From Sphingomonas oleivorans (GTDB lineage: Bacteria > Pseudomonadota > Alphaproteobacteria > Sphingomonadales > Sphingomonadaceae): a DNA stretch of 64,000 nucleotides. The notes under the pieces are model-generated. The model did no database searches. It was not told where the DNA came from and was given only the letters and a program-made list of their open reading frames with translations. Location: NCBI RefSeq assembly GCF_003050615.1, contig NZ_NWBU01000018.1, positions 62,001 to 126,000 on the forward strand, read 5' to 3'. A program made the position numbers and the translations under genes. Shown piece after piece: positions 8,128-16,618 of the stretch (its first letter is position 1; each line of letters opens with the position of its first letter).

Positions 8128-8493
8128 ATGAAAAGCTGTCTGGTGGTCGACGATTCCAAGGTGATCCGCAGGGTCGCGCGGCACATTCTCGAAACGCTCG
8201 ACTTCACCGTGGCGGAGGCGGGCGATGGCCGCGAGGCCTTGGAACATTGCACCGTCTCGACGCCCGACGTGGTGCTGCTCGACTGGAACATGCCGGTGAT
8301 GAGCGGGATCGAATTTCTCCGCGCGCTCGGCACGACGCCGCTGCCGCGCCGGCCCAAAGTGGTGTTCTGCACCACGGAAAACAGCGCGGGCCATATCCGC
8401 GCGGCGATCGATGCCGGCGCGGACGAATATGTGATGAAGCCCTTCGATCGCGAGACGCTGGAAAGCAAGATGCAGATTATGGGCCTCGCCTGA
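8128..8493 (+). CDS. cheY: Single-domain response regulator (CheY type)
   Basis: 121 aa from ATG 8128. An in-frame ATG at 8116 exists, but a GGGG ribosome site at 8118-8121 fits 8128 better. Seen: the complete receiver with the acidic pair (VVDDSKV), phospho-accepting Asp in VVLLDWNMPVMSG, a Thr in FCTTEN and Lys in YVMKPF. No output domain. Role: diffusible phospho-output of CheA, acting on the flagellar motor or another effector. About 86 bases separate it from cheW, so it may have its own promoter. Confidence 0.92.
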   Translation: MKSCLVVDDSKVIRRVARHILETLDFTVAEAGDGREALEHCTVSTPDVVLLDWNMPVMSGIEFLRALGTTPLPRRPKVVFCTTENSAGHIRAAIDAGADEYVMKPFDRETLESKMQIMGLA

Positions 8494-8498
8494 GCCCC

Positions 8499-9608
8499 AT
8501 GAACGGGCTGCTCCTCCAGCCTTCGCTTCGCTTCGGCGGCGATCGGATGGGCGGGCGGCCGATCCGCGTGATGATCGTCGACGATTCGCTCGTCGCGCGC
8601 ACCGTGCTCGGCCGGATGCTGTCCGAACGTGCAGCCTTCGAGGTCGTCGCCCAGGCCGCCACGGCGGATCAGGCGCTGGCCGAGCTCGGCCGCCATCGCG
8701 TCGACATCATCCTGCTCGATGTCGAGATGCCGGGCACGGACGGGCTGACCGCGCTGCCGCTGCTGATCGAACGGAGCCATGGCGCGCGCGTGCTGATCGT
8801 CTCCTCCGCCTGCGAGGATGGCGCGGCCGCGACGCTGCGCGCGCTGGCGCTGGGCGCCGCGGATACGCTGCCCAAGCCCGGCGCGGGCCATTTTGCCGGC
8901 CGTTTCGCGGAAATATTGGCCGATCGCCTCCTGCGCATCGGCCATGCGCCGCAGCCCCACGCGCCGGCGGCGCCTGCCATGTCGCATCAGCGCTCCCGGA
9001 TCGGCACGGCGCGGATGGATTGCATCGCGATCGGCGCCTCCACCGGCGGGATCCACGCACTTTCCGCCTTCTTCGCCGCCTTTCCCGCCAGTTGCGACGT
9101 GCCGATCCTGGTGACGCAGCATCTGCCGGCGGTGTTCATGCCCTATTTCGCAGCCCAGATGCAGGAGATCGCCCGGCGGCCCGCGCGCGTCGCGACCGAT
9201 GGCGCGCCGCTGGTGGCGAACGAGCTGCTGATCGCGCCGGGCGATGCGCATATCTCGCTGCGCCGTCTCGGCGGCACGGTGCGCGTCCGGCTCGATCGCA
9301 CGCCGGCGGCTTCGGGTTGCCTGCCCTCGGTCGATCCGATGTTCGCGGCGGTGGCCGAGATTTTCGGCGCGGGCGGCGTCGGCCTGGTGCTGAGCGGCAT
9401 GGGGCGCGACGGCGCGCTGGGCGCGGAGGCGCTGGTCGCGGCGGGCGGCGAGCTGATCGCGCAGGATGCGGCAAGCTCGGTCGTCTGGGGCATGCCGGGC
9501 GTGGTGGCGGGCGCGGGGCTCGCATCGGAAGTGCTGCCCCCCGCGGGCATCGGCCATTATCTGGCCAGCCGCATCGCCGGCCGGGCCGGGACCATGCCAT
9601 GGAGATGA
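8499..9608 (+). CDS. cheB: Chemotaxis protein-glutamate methylesterase CheB
   Basis: 369 aa. Seen: the N-terminal receiver (VMIVDDSLVARTVL, Asp in IILLDVEMPGTDG, KPG) joined to the methylesterase domain with catalytic Ser181 in IGASTGG, His in QHLPAVFMP and Asp in LSGMGRDGA. Known role: removes methyl or amide groups from receptor glutamates when phosphorylated by CheA. The ATG at 8499 lies 5 bases after the cheY stop. The first 16 residues are not conserved-looking, and an internal Met at 8548 is an alternative start. Its 3' end overlaps cheR by ten bases. Confidence 0.93.
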   Translation: MNGLLLQPSLRFGGDRMGGRPIRVMIVDDSLVARTVLGRMLSERAAFEVVAQAATADQALAELGRHRVDIILLDVEMPGTDGLTALPLLIERSHGARVLIVSSACEDGAAATLRALALGAADTLPKPGAGHFAGRFAEILADRLLRIGHAPQPHAPAAPAMSHQRSRIGTARMDCIAIGASTGGIHALSAFFAAFPASCDVPILVTQHLPAVFMPYFAAQMQEIARRPARVATDGAPLVANELLIAPGDAHISLRRLGGTVRVRLDRTPAASGCLPSVDPMFAAVAEIFGAGGVGLVLSGMGRDGALGAEALVAAGGELIAQDAASSVVWGMPGVVAGAGLASEVLPPAGIGHYLASRIAGRAGTMPWR

Positions 9609-10450
9609 GCCCGGTCGCGGCGCGGATCCTCGGTACGCTGCTGGAGGAGCGCAGTGGGCAGCAGCTCGCAGCCGATCGGCGCTGGCGGATCGGCACGGCG
9701 CTGGGCCCGCTGCTGCGCCGGCGCAACATCCCCTCGCTGGACAATCTGGTGGCGATACTCGGTTCGCGCGGCGATCCCCGGCTGTTGGACGAGGTGGTCG
9801 AGGCGTTGCTCAACAACGAGACCTTCTTCTTCCGCGATCGGGCGGCCTTCTCGCTGCTCACCGATCAGGCGCTCGACATGCTGGCACGGGCGCGGGCGGC
9901 CGAACGCAGCCTCACCATCTGGTCGGCCGCCTGCTCGACGGGGCAAGAAGTCTATTCGCTGGCGATGAGCTTCGCCGCGCAGCCCGAACGCTGGGCCGGC
10001 TGGCGGATCGAGATATTGGGCACGGACGTGTCCCGCGCCGCGATCGCCCAGGCGCGCATCGGGCGCTATTCCCAGTTCGAGATACAGCGCGGCCTGCCCG
10101 TGATGCAGATGATGCGCTGCTTCGATCAGGAAGGCGATCATTGGCGGGTGAAGCCTTCATTGCGCGGACGCGTGGCGTTCACCGTCCATAATCTGCTCGA
10201 TGCGCCGCCGCCGGGCAGGCGGCCGGATGTCGTGCTGTGCCGCAACGTGCTCCTCTATTTCGCCACGGAGAAGCGGCGCATCGCGCTCGATCGGATCGCC
10301 GGCGCGATCGCGCCCGATGGCGTGCTGATGCTGGGCGCGGGGGAGACATTGCTCGGCCAAACGGACGCCTTCGTGGCGGATGAGGAGCTGCGCGGCCTCT
10401 ATCGTCCGCGCGAGGGCTATGGCGGCGCGGCGACGAAGCGCGTCGCCTGA
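9599..10450 (+). CDS. cheR: Chemotaxis protein methyltransferase CheR
   Basis: 283 aa from ATG 9599 (second in-frame ATG at 9605), overlapping the end of cheB. Seen: the N-terminal helical domain with VVEALLNNETFFFRD, then the SAM-binding fold with WSAACSTGQEVYSLAM and late motifs VVLCRNVLLYF and LGAGETLLG. Known role: methylates receptor glutamates using SAM, opposing CheB. The CheB-CheR pair implies an adaptation system for methyl-accepting receptors encoded outside the window. Last gene of the cluster. Confidence 0.93.
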   Translation: MEMSPVAARILGTLLEERSGQQLAADRRWRIGTALGPLLRRRNIPSLDNLVAILGSRGDPRLLDEVVEALLNNETFFFRDRAAFSLLTDQALDMLARARAAERSLTIWSAACSTGQEVYSLAMSFAAQPERWAGWRIEILGTDVSRAAIAQARIGRYSQFEIQRGLPVMQMMRCFDQEGDHWRVKPSLRGRVAFTVHNLLDAPPPGRRPDVVLCRNVLLYFATEKRRIALDRIAGAIAPDGVLMLGAGETLLGQTDAFVADEELRGLYRPREGYGGAATKRVA

Positions 10451-10502
10451 ACCGCGAAATCGCTGGCGGCCCGGTTCATGGCCCGGCTATGGCCCCCGGG
10501 CG

Positions 10503-11435
10503 ATGAGTCCCCGAACCGAACTTCAGGCCCCGAAACCGCAGGTCAGGCCATCCGGCCTCGGCCCGCGCGACCTGTTCGTCGCGATCGTGATGAACATCTG
10601 CTGGGGGCTTAACATCGTCGCGGTGAAGATGGCGGTCGTCGCGGCCGGGCCCTTCACCGCAGGCTGGCTGCGGCAGATCGTCGTGCTTGTCATCTGCCTG
10701 CCCTTTCTTCGCCTCGTGCCCGGCCGGATGGGGACGCTGCTGCTCGTCGGCCTGATCAACGGCGCGCTATGGCTGGCGGCGAACAATCTTTCGCTGCTCG
10801 TCAGCACCAACGTCTCGGCGCTCGCGATCGCGAGCCAGCTCGGCGTGCCCTTCTCGTTGATCCTCGCCGTGCTGTTCCTGAAGGAACGGATCGCGCTCAC
10901 GCGGACATTGGGCATCGCCTTCACCTTCGCGGGCGTGGCCCTGCTCGTCTTCGATCCGCTCGTCGCGCGCGAGATTCCGGGCCTGCTGCTCACCGCGCTC
11001 GCGGCCATCTTCTGGGCGATCGGATCCTTGCTGCTGCGCCGGCTGGCGGGCGTGCCCGTGCTCACAATCTATGCCTGGATCGGGCTGATCGGCGGTCTGC
11101 TGCTGGCACCGCTCACCATCTGGATCGAGCCGGCGCGGGTCGCGGCGCTGCCCGATCTGCGCCTCGGCGACTTTTCCTGGATTCTCTTCTCGGCGATCGG
11201 CTCCACGTTGGTCGGCCATGGCGGCATGGCCTGGCTGCTCCAGCGCCATCCGATGGAGACGGTGATGCCGTTGACGCTCGCTTCGCCGATCGTCGCGGTG
11301 ATCGCTTCGTCGCTGATGTTCGGAACGGTCTTGACGCCGGTGATGATCGCGGGCGGAGTGATGGCCATGACGGGCGTCGCGATCATAACCTTCCGAACGG
11401 TGCGCAAGGGCGGGGGCAGGACAAGGCCGGCATGA
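10503..11435 (+). CDS. DMT superfamily transporter (EamA domains)
   Basis: 310 aa from ATG 10503. Seen: ten hydrophobic segments arranged as two EamA repeats, starting at DLFVAIVMNICWGLNIVAVK and repeating at LTALAAIFWAIGSLLLRRL, with a basic C-terminus. Known family: inner-membrane drug/metabolite exporters; the substrate cannot be predicted. The stop overlaps the amidase start (ATGA), so the two are probably co-translated, which hints at, but does not prove, a link to cell-wall metabolism. Confidence 0.85.
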   Translation: MSPRTELQAPKPQVRPSGLGPRDLFVAIVMNICWGLNIVAVKMAVVAAGPFTAGWLRQIVVLVICLPFLRLVPGRMGTLLLVGLINGALWLAANNLSLLVSTNVSALAIASQLGVPFSLILAVLFLKERIALTRTLGIAFTFAGVALLVFDPLVAREIPGLLLTALAAIFWAIGSLLLRRLAGVPVLTIYAWIGLIGGLLLAPLTIWIEPARVAALPDLRLGDFSWILFSAIGSTLVGHGGMAWLLQRHPMETVMPLTLASPIVAVIASSLMFGTVLTPVMIAGGVMAMTGVAIITFRTVRKGGGRTRPA

Positions 11436-12130
11436 AGGACTTCATCATCAATTGTCCGTCCCCCAATTTCGACGAGCGGACGCTCTCCGTCTCGATGCTC
11501 GTTCTCCATTATACGGGCATGGAGGATGCGCCTTCCGCGATCACGCGGCTATGCGATGCCGAGGCCAAGGTTTCCTGCCATTATCTGGTGGCGGAGGACG
11601 GGCAGGTGCTGCGCATGGTGGGGGAGGAGAAGCGTGCCTGGCATGCCGGCCGCTCGCACTGGCGCGGGATAAGCGACGTCAATTCGGCGAGCATCGGGAT
11701 CGAGATCGTCAATCCCGGCCATGACCATGGCTATCGGCCCTTCCCGGAAGCGCAGATGTCGTCGGTCATTCCGCTGGTGGCGGATATCGTGCGGCGGCAC
11801 GGCATCGCGCCCGACAATGTGGTCGGCCATTCGGACGTGGCGCCGGCGCGCAAGGTCGATCCGGGCGAGCTGTTCGAATGGGAAAGGCTGGCCAGGCTGC
11901 GCCTCGCGCTCGCCCGGCCGCGACGCAATCTTCAGGACCCGCACTGGACGCCCGGCGGATTCCTGATGGCGCTGGAACGGTTCGGCTATGATGTATCGGA
12001 CGGGCCGGCGGCGGTGCGTGCCTTCCAGCGCCGTTTCCGGCCGGAGACGATCGACGGCATAGCGGATGGCGAATGCCGCGCGATCCTTCTCTCCCTTCTG
12101 CTTGATCGCGAGCGTGGAATCGCTACTTAG
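11432..12130 (+). CDS. N-acetylmuramoyl-L-alanine amidase (AmpD/AmiD type)
   Basis: 232 aa. Seen: an Amidase_2 domain with zinc-ligand candidates in VLHYTGM, the late His in VGHSDVAPARKVDPG, and the substrate loop SCHYLVAEDGQV, followed by a C-terminal peptidoglycan-binding-like helical region (about 165-225, ALERFGYDVSDGPAAVRAFQ). No signal peptide is visible, so a cytoplasmic AmpD-like role in anhydro-muropeptide recycling is likely (inference). The recycling genes amgK and murU are elsewhere in the window. The 3' end carries the likely rnpB promoter. Confidence 0.88.
   Translation: MKDFIINCPSPNFDERTLSVSMLVLHYTGMEDAPSAITRLCDAEAKVSCHYLVAEDGQVLRMVGEEKRAWHAGRSHWRGISDVNSASIGIEIVNPGHDHGYRPFPEAQMSSVIPLVADIVRRHGIAPDNVVGHSDVAPARKVDPGELFEWERLARLRLALARPRRNLQDPHWTPGGFLMALERFGYDVSDGPAAVRAFQRRFRPETIDGIADGECRAILLSLLLDRERGIAT
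12102..12129 (+). promoter_or_regulatory. Putative promoter of rnpB
   Basis: TTGATC and TACTTA are separated by 16 bases within the last codons of the amidase gene, placing the transcription start at about 12136, just where the first rnpB helix begins. Position supports it; the -10 match is weak. Confidence 0.5.
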
Positions 12131-12135
12131 GCGCC

Positions 12136-12515
12136 TGCCAGAGGGTCGGGCGGCCGCCGGCGCGTTTATCGTGCGGGAGGAAAGTCCGGGCTCCGAGGAG
12201 CGGCGGTGCCGGGTAACGCCCGGCGGGGGTGACCCCAGGGAAAGTGCCACAGAAAATAAACCGCCCGGCGGGCCGGCAACGGCTCCGGGTAAGGGCGAAA
12301 CGGTGCGGCAAGAGCGCACCGCGCGGATGGCAACATCGGCGGCATGGCAAACCCCACCGGGAGCAAGACCGAATAGGGACGGCATATGGGCCTGCTCCGC
12401 CCCGTCGTCCGGGTTGGTTGCTGGAGGCCGCAGGCGACTGCGGCCCTAGAGGAATGGTCGCCCATCCGGCCTTCGGGCCGGTGGACAGAACCCGGCTTAC
12501 AGACCCTCTGGCGCT
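12136..12515 (+). ncRNA. rnpB: RNase P RNA (class A)
   Basis: Seen: an 11-bp closing helix P1 between 12137-12147 (GCCAGAGGGTC) and 12502-12512. The conserved core GAGGAAAGTCCGGGCTCC lies near 12177, AGGGAAAGTGCCACAGAAA near 12237, GGTAAGGGCGAAACGGTGCG near 12289, and the 3' conserved ACAGAACCCGGCTTACAG near 12484. These are hallmarks of bacterial class A RNase P RNA. Function: the catalytic subunit that trims tRNA 5' leaders. Ends are set from helix P1 and are good to a few bases. Confidence 0.95.
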
Positions 12516-12579
12516 CATCTTCCTGATATGCTGATCTTCTCTCAAGGCCGGGGCATGGCCGCAAAGGGGAATTCAGCGG

Positions 12580-14565
12580 ATGATGGAATTGATGGCGGCC
12601 ATGATGCTGGCCGCGGGCACGCCGGCGGGGCCGACGGTGCAGCAGCTTTTCGATACCGCCACCGCCGCCTTCGACCGGCAGGACCTGCCCGAGGCGCTGG
12701 CGGGCTATGAGGCGATCGAGAAGAAGCTCGGCCCGAACGGCAGTCGCCGCAGCCTGGCGCTCGCCCGGGCGCGCAAGGGCAGGGTGCTCGTGGCCCTGCG
12801 TCGCGATGCCGAGGCGGCCATAGTGCTGCGCTTGGCGGTCGAGGGACTCCCGGCCGGCGATGCCAATCTCAGGGAGGATCGCTTCTTCGCTTTGTTCAAT
12901 CTGGGCGCGATAGCCGAACGCGCACTCGATTATGCCGCGGCCCGACGCGATTATGCGGAAGCACGGGCCACGACCGACGATATCCCCCTGCGCCTCGGGG
13001 CCGATGGCGGGCTGATCCGGACGACGATGTTCGACGATCCGGCCGCAGCGGTCGCGCTTGCCGATCGCGCACTAACCGATGTCGCGACGCTGCAGGGCGA
13101 AACCAAAGATGTGCGGGCGCGTCTGCGCACCTTGCGCGGCCGGGCATTGCTCCAGAAGGGCGAATTGCCGGCGGCACGTGCCGAATTACAGCGCGCGATG
13201 CAGGAGTTGGGCGGGCTTACCCTGAAGGTCGATAGCGGAGACATCGCCGCCCGCTCCGATCTCGCCATCGCCGCCATGCTGGCGGGCGATCCGGACGATG
13301 CTCGCCGCTATCTGGCCTATACCGGCGCTGGGCGGTTGAAGGACGGCGGGCTGATGCCGGCCGTGGACAATGCGCTGCCGTCCTGCGGCGGTCCCGACGG
13401 GCTGCGTCCCGACGACGTTGCCGTGATCGAATTCAGCATCAGTGACGATGGCGGCGTCGGCCATGTGGCGCCCATCTATGCATCGCGTTCCGGTCCCGTG
13501 GCGCTCGCCTTCGCCCGTGCCGTGGCTGATTGGTCCTGGACGCCGGACAAGGTAAAGGACATCCCGCCCTTGTTCCGCGCGATGACACGGCTGGAATTGC
13601 GTTGCTCCACCTCGAGCCAGCGGCCGGACATTGCGGCCCTGCTGGGTAATGGCTTGGAGAGTTGGCTCGCGGCCAGGGGCGTTGCTCCGGTCGAGGATGG
13701 CGCTGGCTCGTCCGCGCGGGACGTGGCGCGCCTCCGGTCGGAACTGGCCAGCCGCGAGGCGCTTTCCGGCCCCAATTCCCCGGCGCTCGTGCCTGTCTTG
13801 TGGGTGCTGGCAGTCAATCCCGTCATTCCATTCGACGAGAGATTGTTGCTGGCGGAGCGGATGCGTACCATTCTCGAGACCGGCAATGCGCCCGGCGGCG
13901 CGCGCGCGGCTGTAACGATCCTGGCGGCGAACAGTGCGAGGCGTGCGTCGCGATATGGTCGAGGGCGCACCACGGCGGAATTTTTGTCGCGGCTCGGGCG
14001 CGCTCTGGAGGACCCGGCGATCGCCTCGGATGCGGCCGGCTCCGCCGCCATCCGTCTGCTGATCGTCGATAGGCTGGCCGAAGACCGTAAATATGATGCG
14101 GCGAAGGAAGGGCTTGGCGTGGTCATCGGCGACGGCCGGCTGGGCCCGCGCGATCCGTTCCGGGTTGCTGCGCTGATGCGTCTCGCGTCGGTCGAGCTGG
14201 CCCGGAAGGATATGGTTGCCGCTCGTTCGGCCTATGAGCGGACCGGGCTCAGCGCGCAGGAATGTGCGCTCGTCGATGCCAAGCCGTCCTTACGGCGCAC
14301 CAATGCATCCTCCGCTGACTTTCCAGACGAGGCGTTGCGCTGGGGTTTCGCCGGCTGGGCCAAGACGGAGTTCGACATCGCCGCCAATGGGCGGACGATC
14401 GGCGCGCGCACGGTGATCGCCTATCCACCCTTCATATTCGGCGCGGCGGCACAGAAGATGTTGGGCAATGCGATCTATGAGCAGAGCTATCGGCCGCAGG
14501 GCGCGCTAGGCTGCGGCGGACAGCAGGTAGGGGTGCGCTTCAGCCTGCCTGACTGGATGAGATAG
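12580..14565 (+). CDS. TPR-containing protein with two TonB-C-like regions, function unknown
   Basis: 661 aa; ATG 12580 follows an AAAGGGGA ribosome site. Seen: a short hydrophobic N-terminus (MMELMAAMMLAAGTPA), possibly a weak signal peptide. Helical repeats of TPR character fill about 20-245 (for example ALAGYEAIEKKLG and GELPAARAELQRAM). A beta-rich region at about 275-350 (VIEFSISDDGGVGHV ... RMTRL-like end) recalls the TonB C-terminal fold. A similar one lies at about 590-655 (EFDIAANGRTIGARTVI ... VGVRFSLP). Probably periplasmic (inference). Not recognised as a named gene; it stands alone after rnpB. Confidence 0.75.
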   Translation: MMELMAAMMLAAGTPAGPTVQQLFDTATAAFDRQDLPEALAGYEAIEKKLGPNGSRRSLALARARKGRVLVALRRDAEAAIVLRLAVEGLPAGDANLREDRFFALFNLGAIAERALDYAAARRDYAEARATTDDIPLRLGADGGLIRTTMFDDPAAAVALADRALTDVATLQGETKDVRARLRTLRGRALLQKGELPAARAELQRAMQELGGLTLKVDSGDIAARSDLAIAAMLAGDPDDARRYLAYTGAGRLKDGGLMPAVDNALPSCGGPDGLRPDDVAVIEFSISDDGGVGHVAPIYASRSGPVALAFARAVADWSWTPDKVKDIPPLFRAMTRLELRCSTSSQRPDIAALLGNGLESWLAARGVAPVEDGAGSSARDVARLRSELASREALSGPNSPALVPVLWVLAVNPVIPFDERLLLAERMRTILETGNAPGGARAAVTILAANSARRASRYGRGRTTAEFLSRLGRALEDPAIASDAAGSAAIRLLIVDRLAEDRKYDAAKEGLGVVIGDGRLGPRDPFRVAALMRLASVELARKDMVAARSAYERTGLSAQECALVDAKPSLRRTNASSADFPDEALRWGFAGWAKTEFDIAANGRTIGARTVIAYPPFIFGAAAQKMLGNAIYEQSYRPQGALGCGGQQVGVRFSLPDWMR

Positions 14566-14616
14566 CGATCATTCCGGCGTGGCCGTCCGGTCCTTCGCAC
14601 GCTATCATGACCGCTT

Positions 14617-15144
14617 ATGGCTCGTTCTTCCCGATCCAATGACTGGGGCTTTCCCCGCTGGCGCGGCTATGGCGCCGATCGTGGTGCCACGAAGGTGCGC
14701 ATGTGCGACCGGCATGGCTGTGATCAGCCGGGGGACCGGCCTGCGCCCAAATCGCCCAACAGCCCGGAACGCTGGTATTTCTGCGAGGCGCATGCCGCCG
14801 AATATAATCGCAACTGGAATTACTTTGAGGGCCTTTCCGCCGAGGAGGCCGCCGCGCGCGAGGCGGGCGAGCGGCGCACCGCATCGGGCTATGCAGGATC
14901 GTCCCATTATGGCTGGGGCGGGCCAGGCGACGGCAGCCGCTCGGGCGACGAGATGCGCGCGCTCGATGTGCTCGATCTGGAGGCGGATGCCGATTTCGAG
15001 GAGATCAAGGCTGCCTGGCGCCGGCTTGCCAAGGCCAATCATCCCGATGTGAGGCCCGACGATCCGGCCGCCGCCGAGCGTTTCCAGGCGGTGCAGGCGG
15101 CGTTCGAAGTACTGCGCCGCGCCGAGGAACGTCGCGCGGCGTGA
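14617..15144 (+). CDS. J-domain protein with N-terminal Cys/His motif
   Basis: 175 aa. Seen: an N-terminal cluster (MCDRHGCDQPG ... YFCEAHAAEYN) whose paired Cys and His could bind zinc, and a C-terminal J domain (about 112-172) with the HPD tripeptide in KANHPDVRPDDP. Known of J domains: they stimulate DnaK ATPase. The N-terminus probably selects the client (inference). Its stop overlaps the GTG start of the ferredoxin-like gene (GTGA), suggesting the two act together. Confidence 0.88.
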   Translation: MARSSRSNDWGFPRWRGYGADRGATKVRMCDRHGCDQPGDRPAPKSPNSPERWYFCEAHAAEYNRNWNYFEGLSAEEAAAREAGERRTASGYAGSSHYGWGGPGDGSRSGDEMRALDVLDLEADADFEEIKAAWRRLAKANHPDVRPDDPAAAERFQAVQAAFEVLRRAEERRAA

Positions 15145-15449
15145 CGAAGAAGGTCCGTTCGGATTGGCAGGCGGCGATCCTCGTCTGCCGCAAATGCGAG
15201 AAGAAGCTCGGCGGCGGCTTCGGGCCGGACGGCGACGAGCGGTTGGCCAAGGCGTTGCGCCGCCATGCGGGCGGCGGCAAGGGCCGCAAGGCGAAGCTCG
15301 GCATAATCGAGGTCGGCTGCCTCAAAATATGTCCCAAACGCGCGGTGACGGTGGTGAACGGCGCGCGGCCCGGCGAATGGCTTGTGGTCAGGCCCGGCAC
15401 ATCGATCGACGAGTTGGTCGGGGAATTGGGTCTCGATCCTCTTTCTTAG
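15141..15449 (+). CDS. Small (2Fe-2S) ferredoxin-domain protein
   Basis: 102 aa, GTG start overlapping the previous stop. Seen: two cysteine pairs, CRKCEKK near residue 16 and GCLKICPKRAVTVV near residue 59, in a thioredoxin-fold-like arrangement typical of COG3411-type [2Fe-2S] proteins. Lysine- and glycine-rich between them. Role probably electron transfer or Fe-S related; the partner is unknown. It is convergent with sufE, a sulfur-transfer gene, 97 bases away. Confidence 0.75.
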   Translation: MTKKVRSDWQAAILVCRKCEKKLGGGFGPDGDERLAKALRRHAGGGKGRKAKLGIIEVGCLKICPKRAVTVVNGARPGEWLVVRPGTSIDELVGELGLDPLS

Positions 15450-15546
15450 GACTGTCGCTCCTGCGAAGGCCGCGGCCTATGTCTCCCGACGTCAGGACTG
15501 GCTTTCGTGGCGAGAGACAGGGGGCCTCGATTCCGAAGAATCAGCC

Positions 15547-15960
15547 TCAGCCCGCATATCGCTGCGCCGTCGCGCGGATCAGCGCGATCATGTTGGGGAT
15601 GCCCTGCGTCCGGTTGGAGCTGAGCTGCTTCTTGAGGTCGAAGGGGGCGAGCGCCGCTTCCATGTCGGTCGCGGCGATCTCGGCGGGGCTACGGTCCTGC
15701 ACCGTCGTCAGCACCAGCGCGATGATGCCCTTGGTGATCGCCGCGTTGGAATCCGCCAGGAAATGCAGCCGGCCATCGTCCCGCACCATGGGATAGACCC
15801 AGACGGCGGCCGAGCATCCGCGCACCAGTGTCGCATCGGTCTTGAGCGGATCGGGCATCGGCTCCAGCGCGCGGCCGAGATCGATCAGCAGCCGATAGCG
15901 GTCGTCCGCTTCGAGGAACTCATATTCTTCGAGAATGTCATCGATCGTCCGGGCAGTCAT
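15547..15960 (-). CDS. sufE: SufE family sulfur acceptor
   Basis: 137 aa, the normal length. Seen: EEYEFLEADDRYRLLIDLGR, the active-site cysteine Cys49 in LVRGCSAAVWV, and the C-terminal helix with LSSNRTQGIPNMIALI. Known role: takes persulfide sulfur from the SufS desulfurase during Fe-S cluster assembly and stimulates it. No other suf genes are adjacent. It lies downstream of the psp operon on the same strand, separated by a hairpin at 15998-16044. Confidence 0.93.
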   Translation of the reverse strand: MTARTIDDILEEYEFLEADDRYRLLIDLGRALEPMPDPLKTDATLVRGCSAAVWVYPMVRDDGRLHFLADSNAAITKGIIALVLTTVQDRSPAEIAATDMEAALAPFDLKKQLSSNRTQGIPNMIALIRATAQRYAG

Positions 15961-15997
15961 GGCGCCGGGCGCTAGCAGAAGGGGCGGGTGGGCGGAA

Positions 15998-16044
15998 GCC
16001 GGGATCTTGCCCGTTCAAGCTGTGAGGTTGGGGAAGATCCCGGC
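15998..16044 (-). terminator. Hairpin after the psp operon
   Basis: GCCGGGATCTTGCCC pairs with GGGAAGATCCCGGC across an 18-base loop, a stem of about 14 bp. It lies between the last psp gene and sufE, both on the minus strand, but no U-tract follows. A terminator or mRNA-end stabiliser is inferred. Confidence 0.45.
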
Positions 16045-16070
16045 TCGTGCCGGCAGAGAGGTCATTCGTG

Positions 16071-16313
16071 TCAGAGCTCCACGCCCGCCGCGATCGCTTC
16101 CAGCTTACGGACGCGTTCCTTGAGGTCGGCTATCTCGATGCGCGCGGCAGGGCTGGGGGCTGAACGGTCGTCGCGCGTCTCGCGATGCTGCTCGATCTCC
16201 AGCCGGCGCAGGTCGAGCCAGCCGCGCCAGCCCTTGAGCGCGGCCTGAGTGGTGATGACGAGGCCGAGCAGCGATGCGGCGGCGATGGTCATCCAGAGGG
16301 TCGGATCGGTCAT
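16071..16313 (-). CDS. PspB-like small membrane protein, third extra psp-operon gene
   Basis: 80 aa from ATG 16313; a TTG two codons earlier is less likely. Seen: one N-terminal membrane segment (LWMTIAAASLLGLVITTQAA), a charged middle, and a C-terminal heptad helix (ADLKERVRKLEAIAAGVEL). The helix aligns with the end of PspB and of the two genes upstream, in a shortened form. Topology is that of PspB. Last gene of the psp operon, 17 bases after the previous one. Function inferred only from position and shape. Confidence 0.7.
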   Translation of the reverse strand: MTDPTLWMTIAAASLLGLVITTQAALKGWRGWLDLRRLEIEQHRETRDDRSAPSPAARIEIADLKERVRKLEAIAAGVEL

Positions 16314-16330
16314 GTCCAATCTCCTTGTCC

Positions 16331-16594
16331 TTAGTCGCGCTGGCGCAGCGCGTCGATCTCGCGCTCCAGCGCGATGCTGCGGTTGCGGTCGCTGTCGGTG
16401 ACGATGCGTTCGAGCACCACGATCCGCTCCTTGAGCGTACGGACCTCGTCGCGCAGCCGCTCGGCATCCGGATCGGCCGCATGAAGCGGCTGTTCATTGC
16501 CCCATTTATCCTTGCGGACCCCATATTTGGCCCGGAAAATGCTGGCGACCGCGGTGATCGCGACGATCAGCACCACCATTTCGAACGGGTTCAT
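16331..16594 (-). CDS. PspB-like small membrane protein, second extra psp-operon gene
   Basis: 87 aa. Seen: an N-terminal membrane segment (MVVLIVAITAVASIF), a KYGVRKDKWGNEQ loop, then a long charged helix ending LKERIVVLERIVTDSDRNR and a REIDALRQRD tail. The ERIVTD...REIxxLR block is nearly the same as in the gene upstream and resembles the end of PspC. Likely an inner-membrane partner in the Psp response (inference). It lies 24 bases downstream of the first extra gene. Confidence 0.72.
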   Translation of the reverse strand: MNPFEMVVLIVAITAVASIFRAKYGVRKDKWGNEQPLHAADPDAERLRDEVRTLKERIVVLERIVTDSDRNRSIALEREIDALRQRD

Positions 16595-16618
16595 TTCCCT
16601 TACTCCTGTTGGCGCCGG

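Noticed and set aside
12131-12520. Open frames within the rnpB region
   Set aside because: The interval shows all conserved RNase P RNA elements and a closing helix; frames there are chance.
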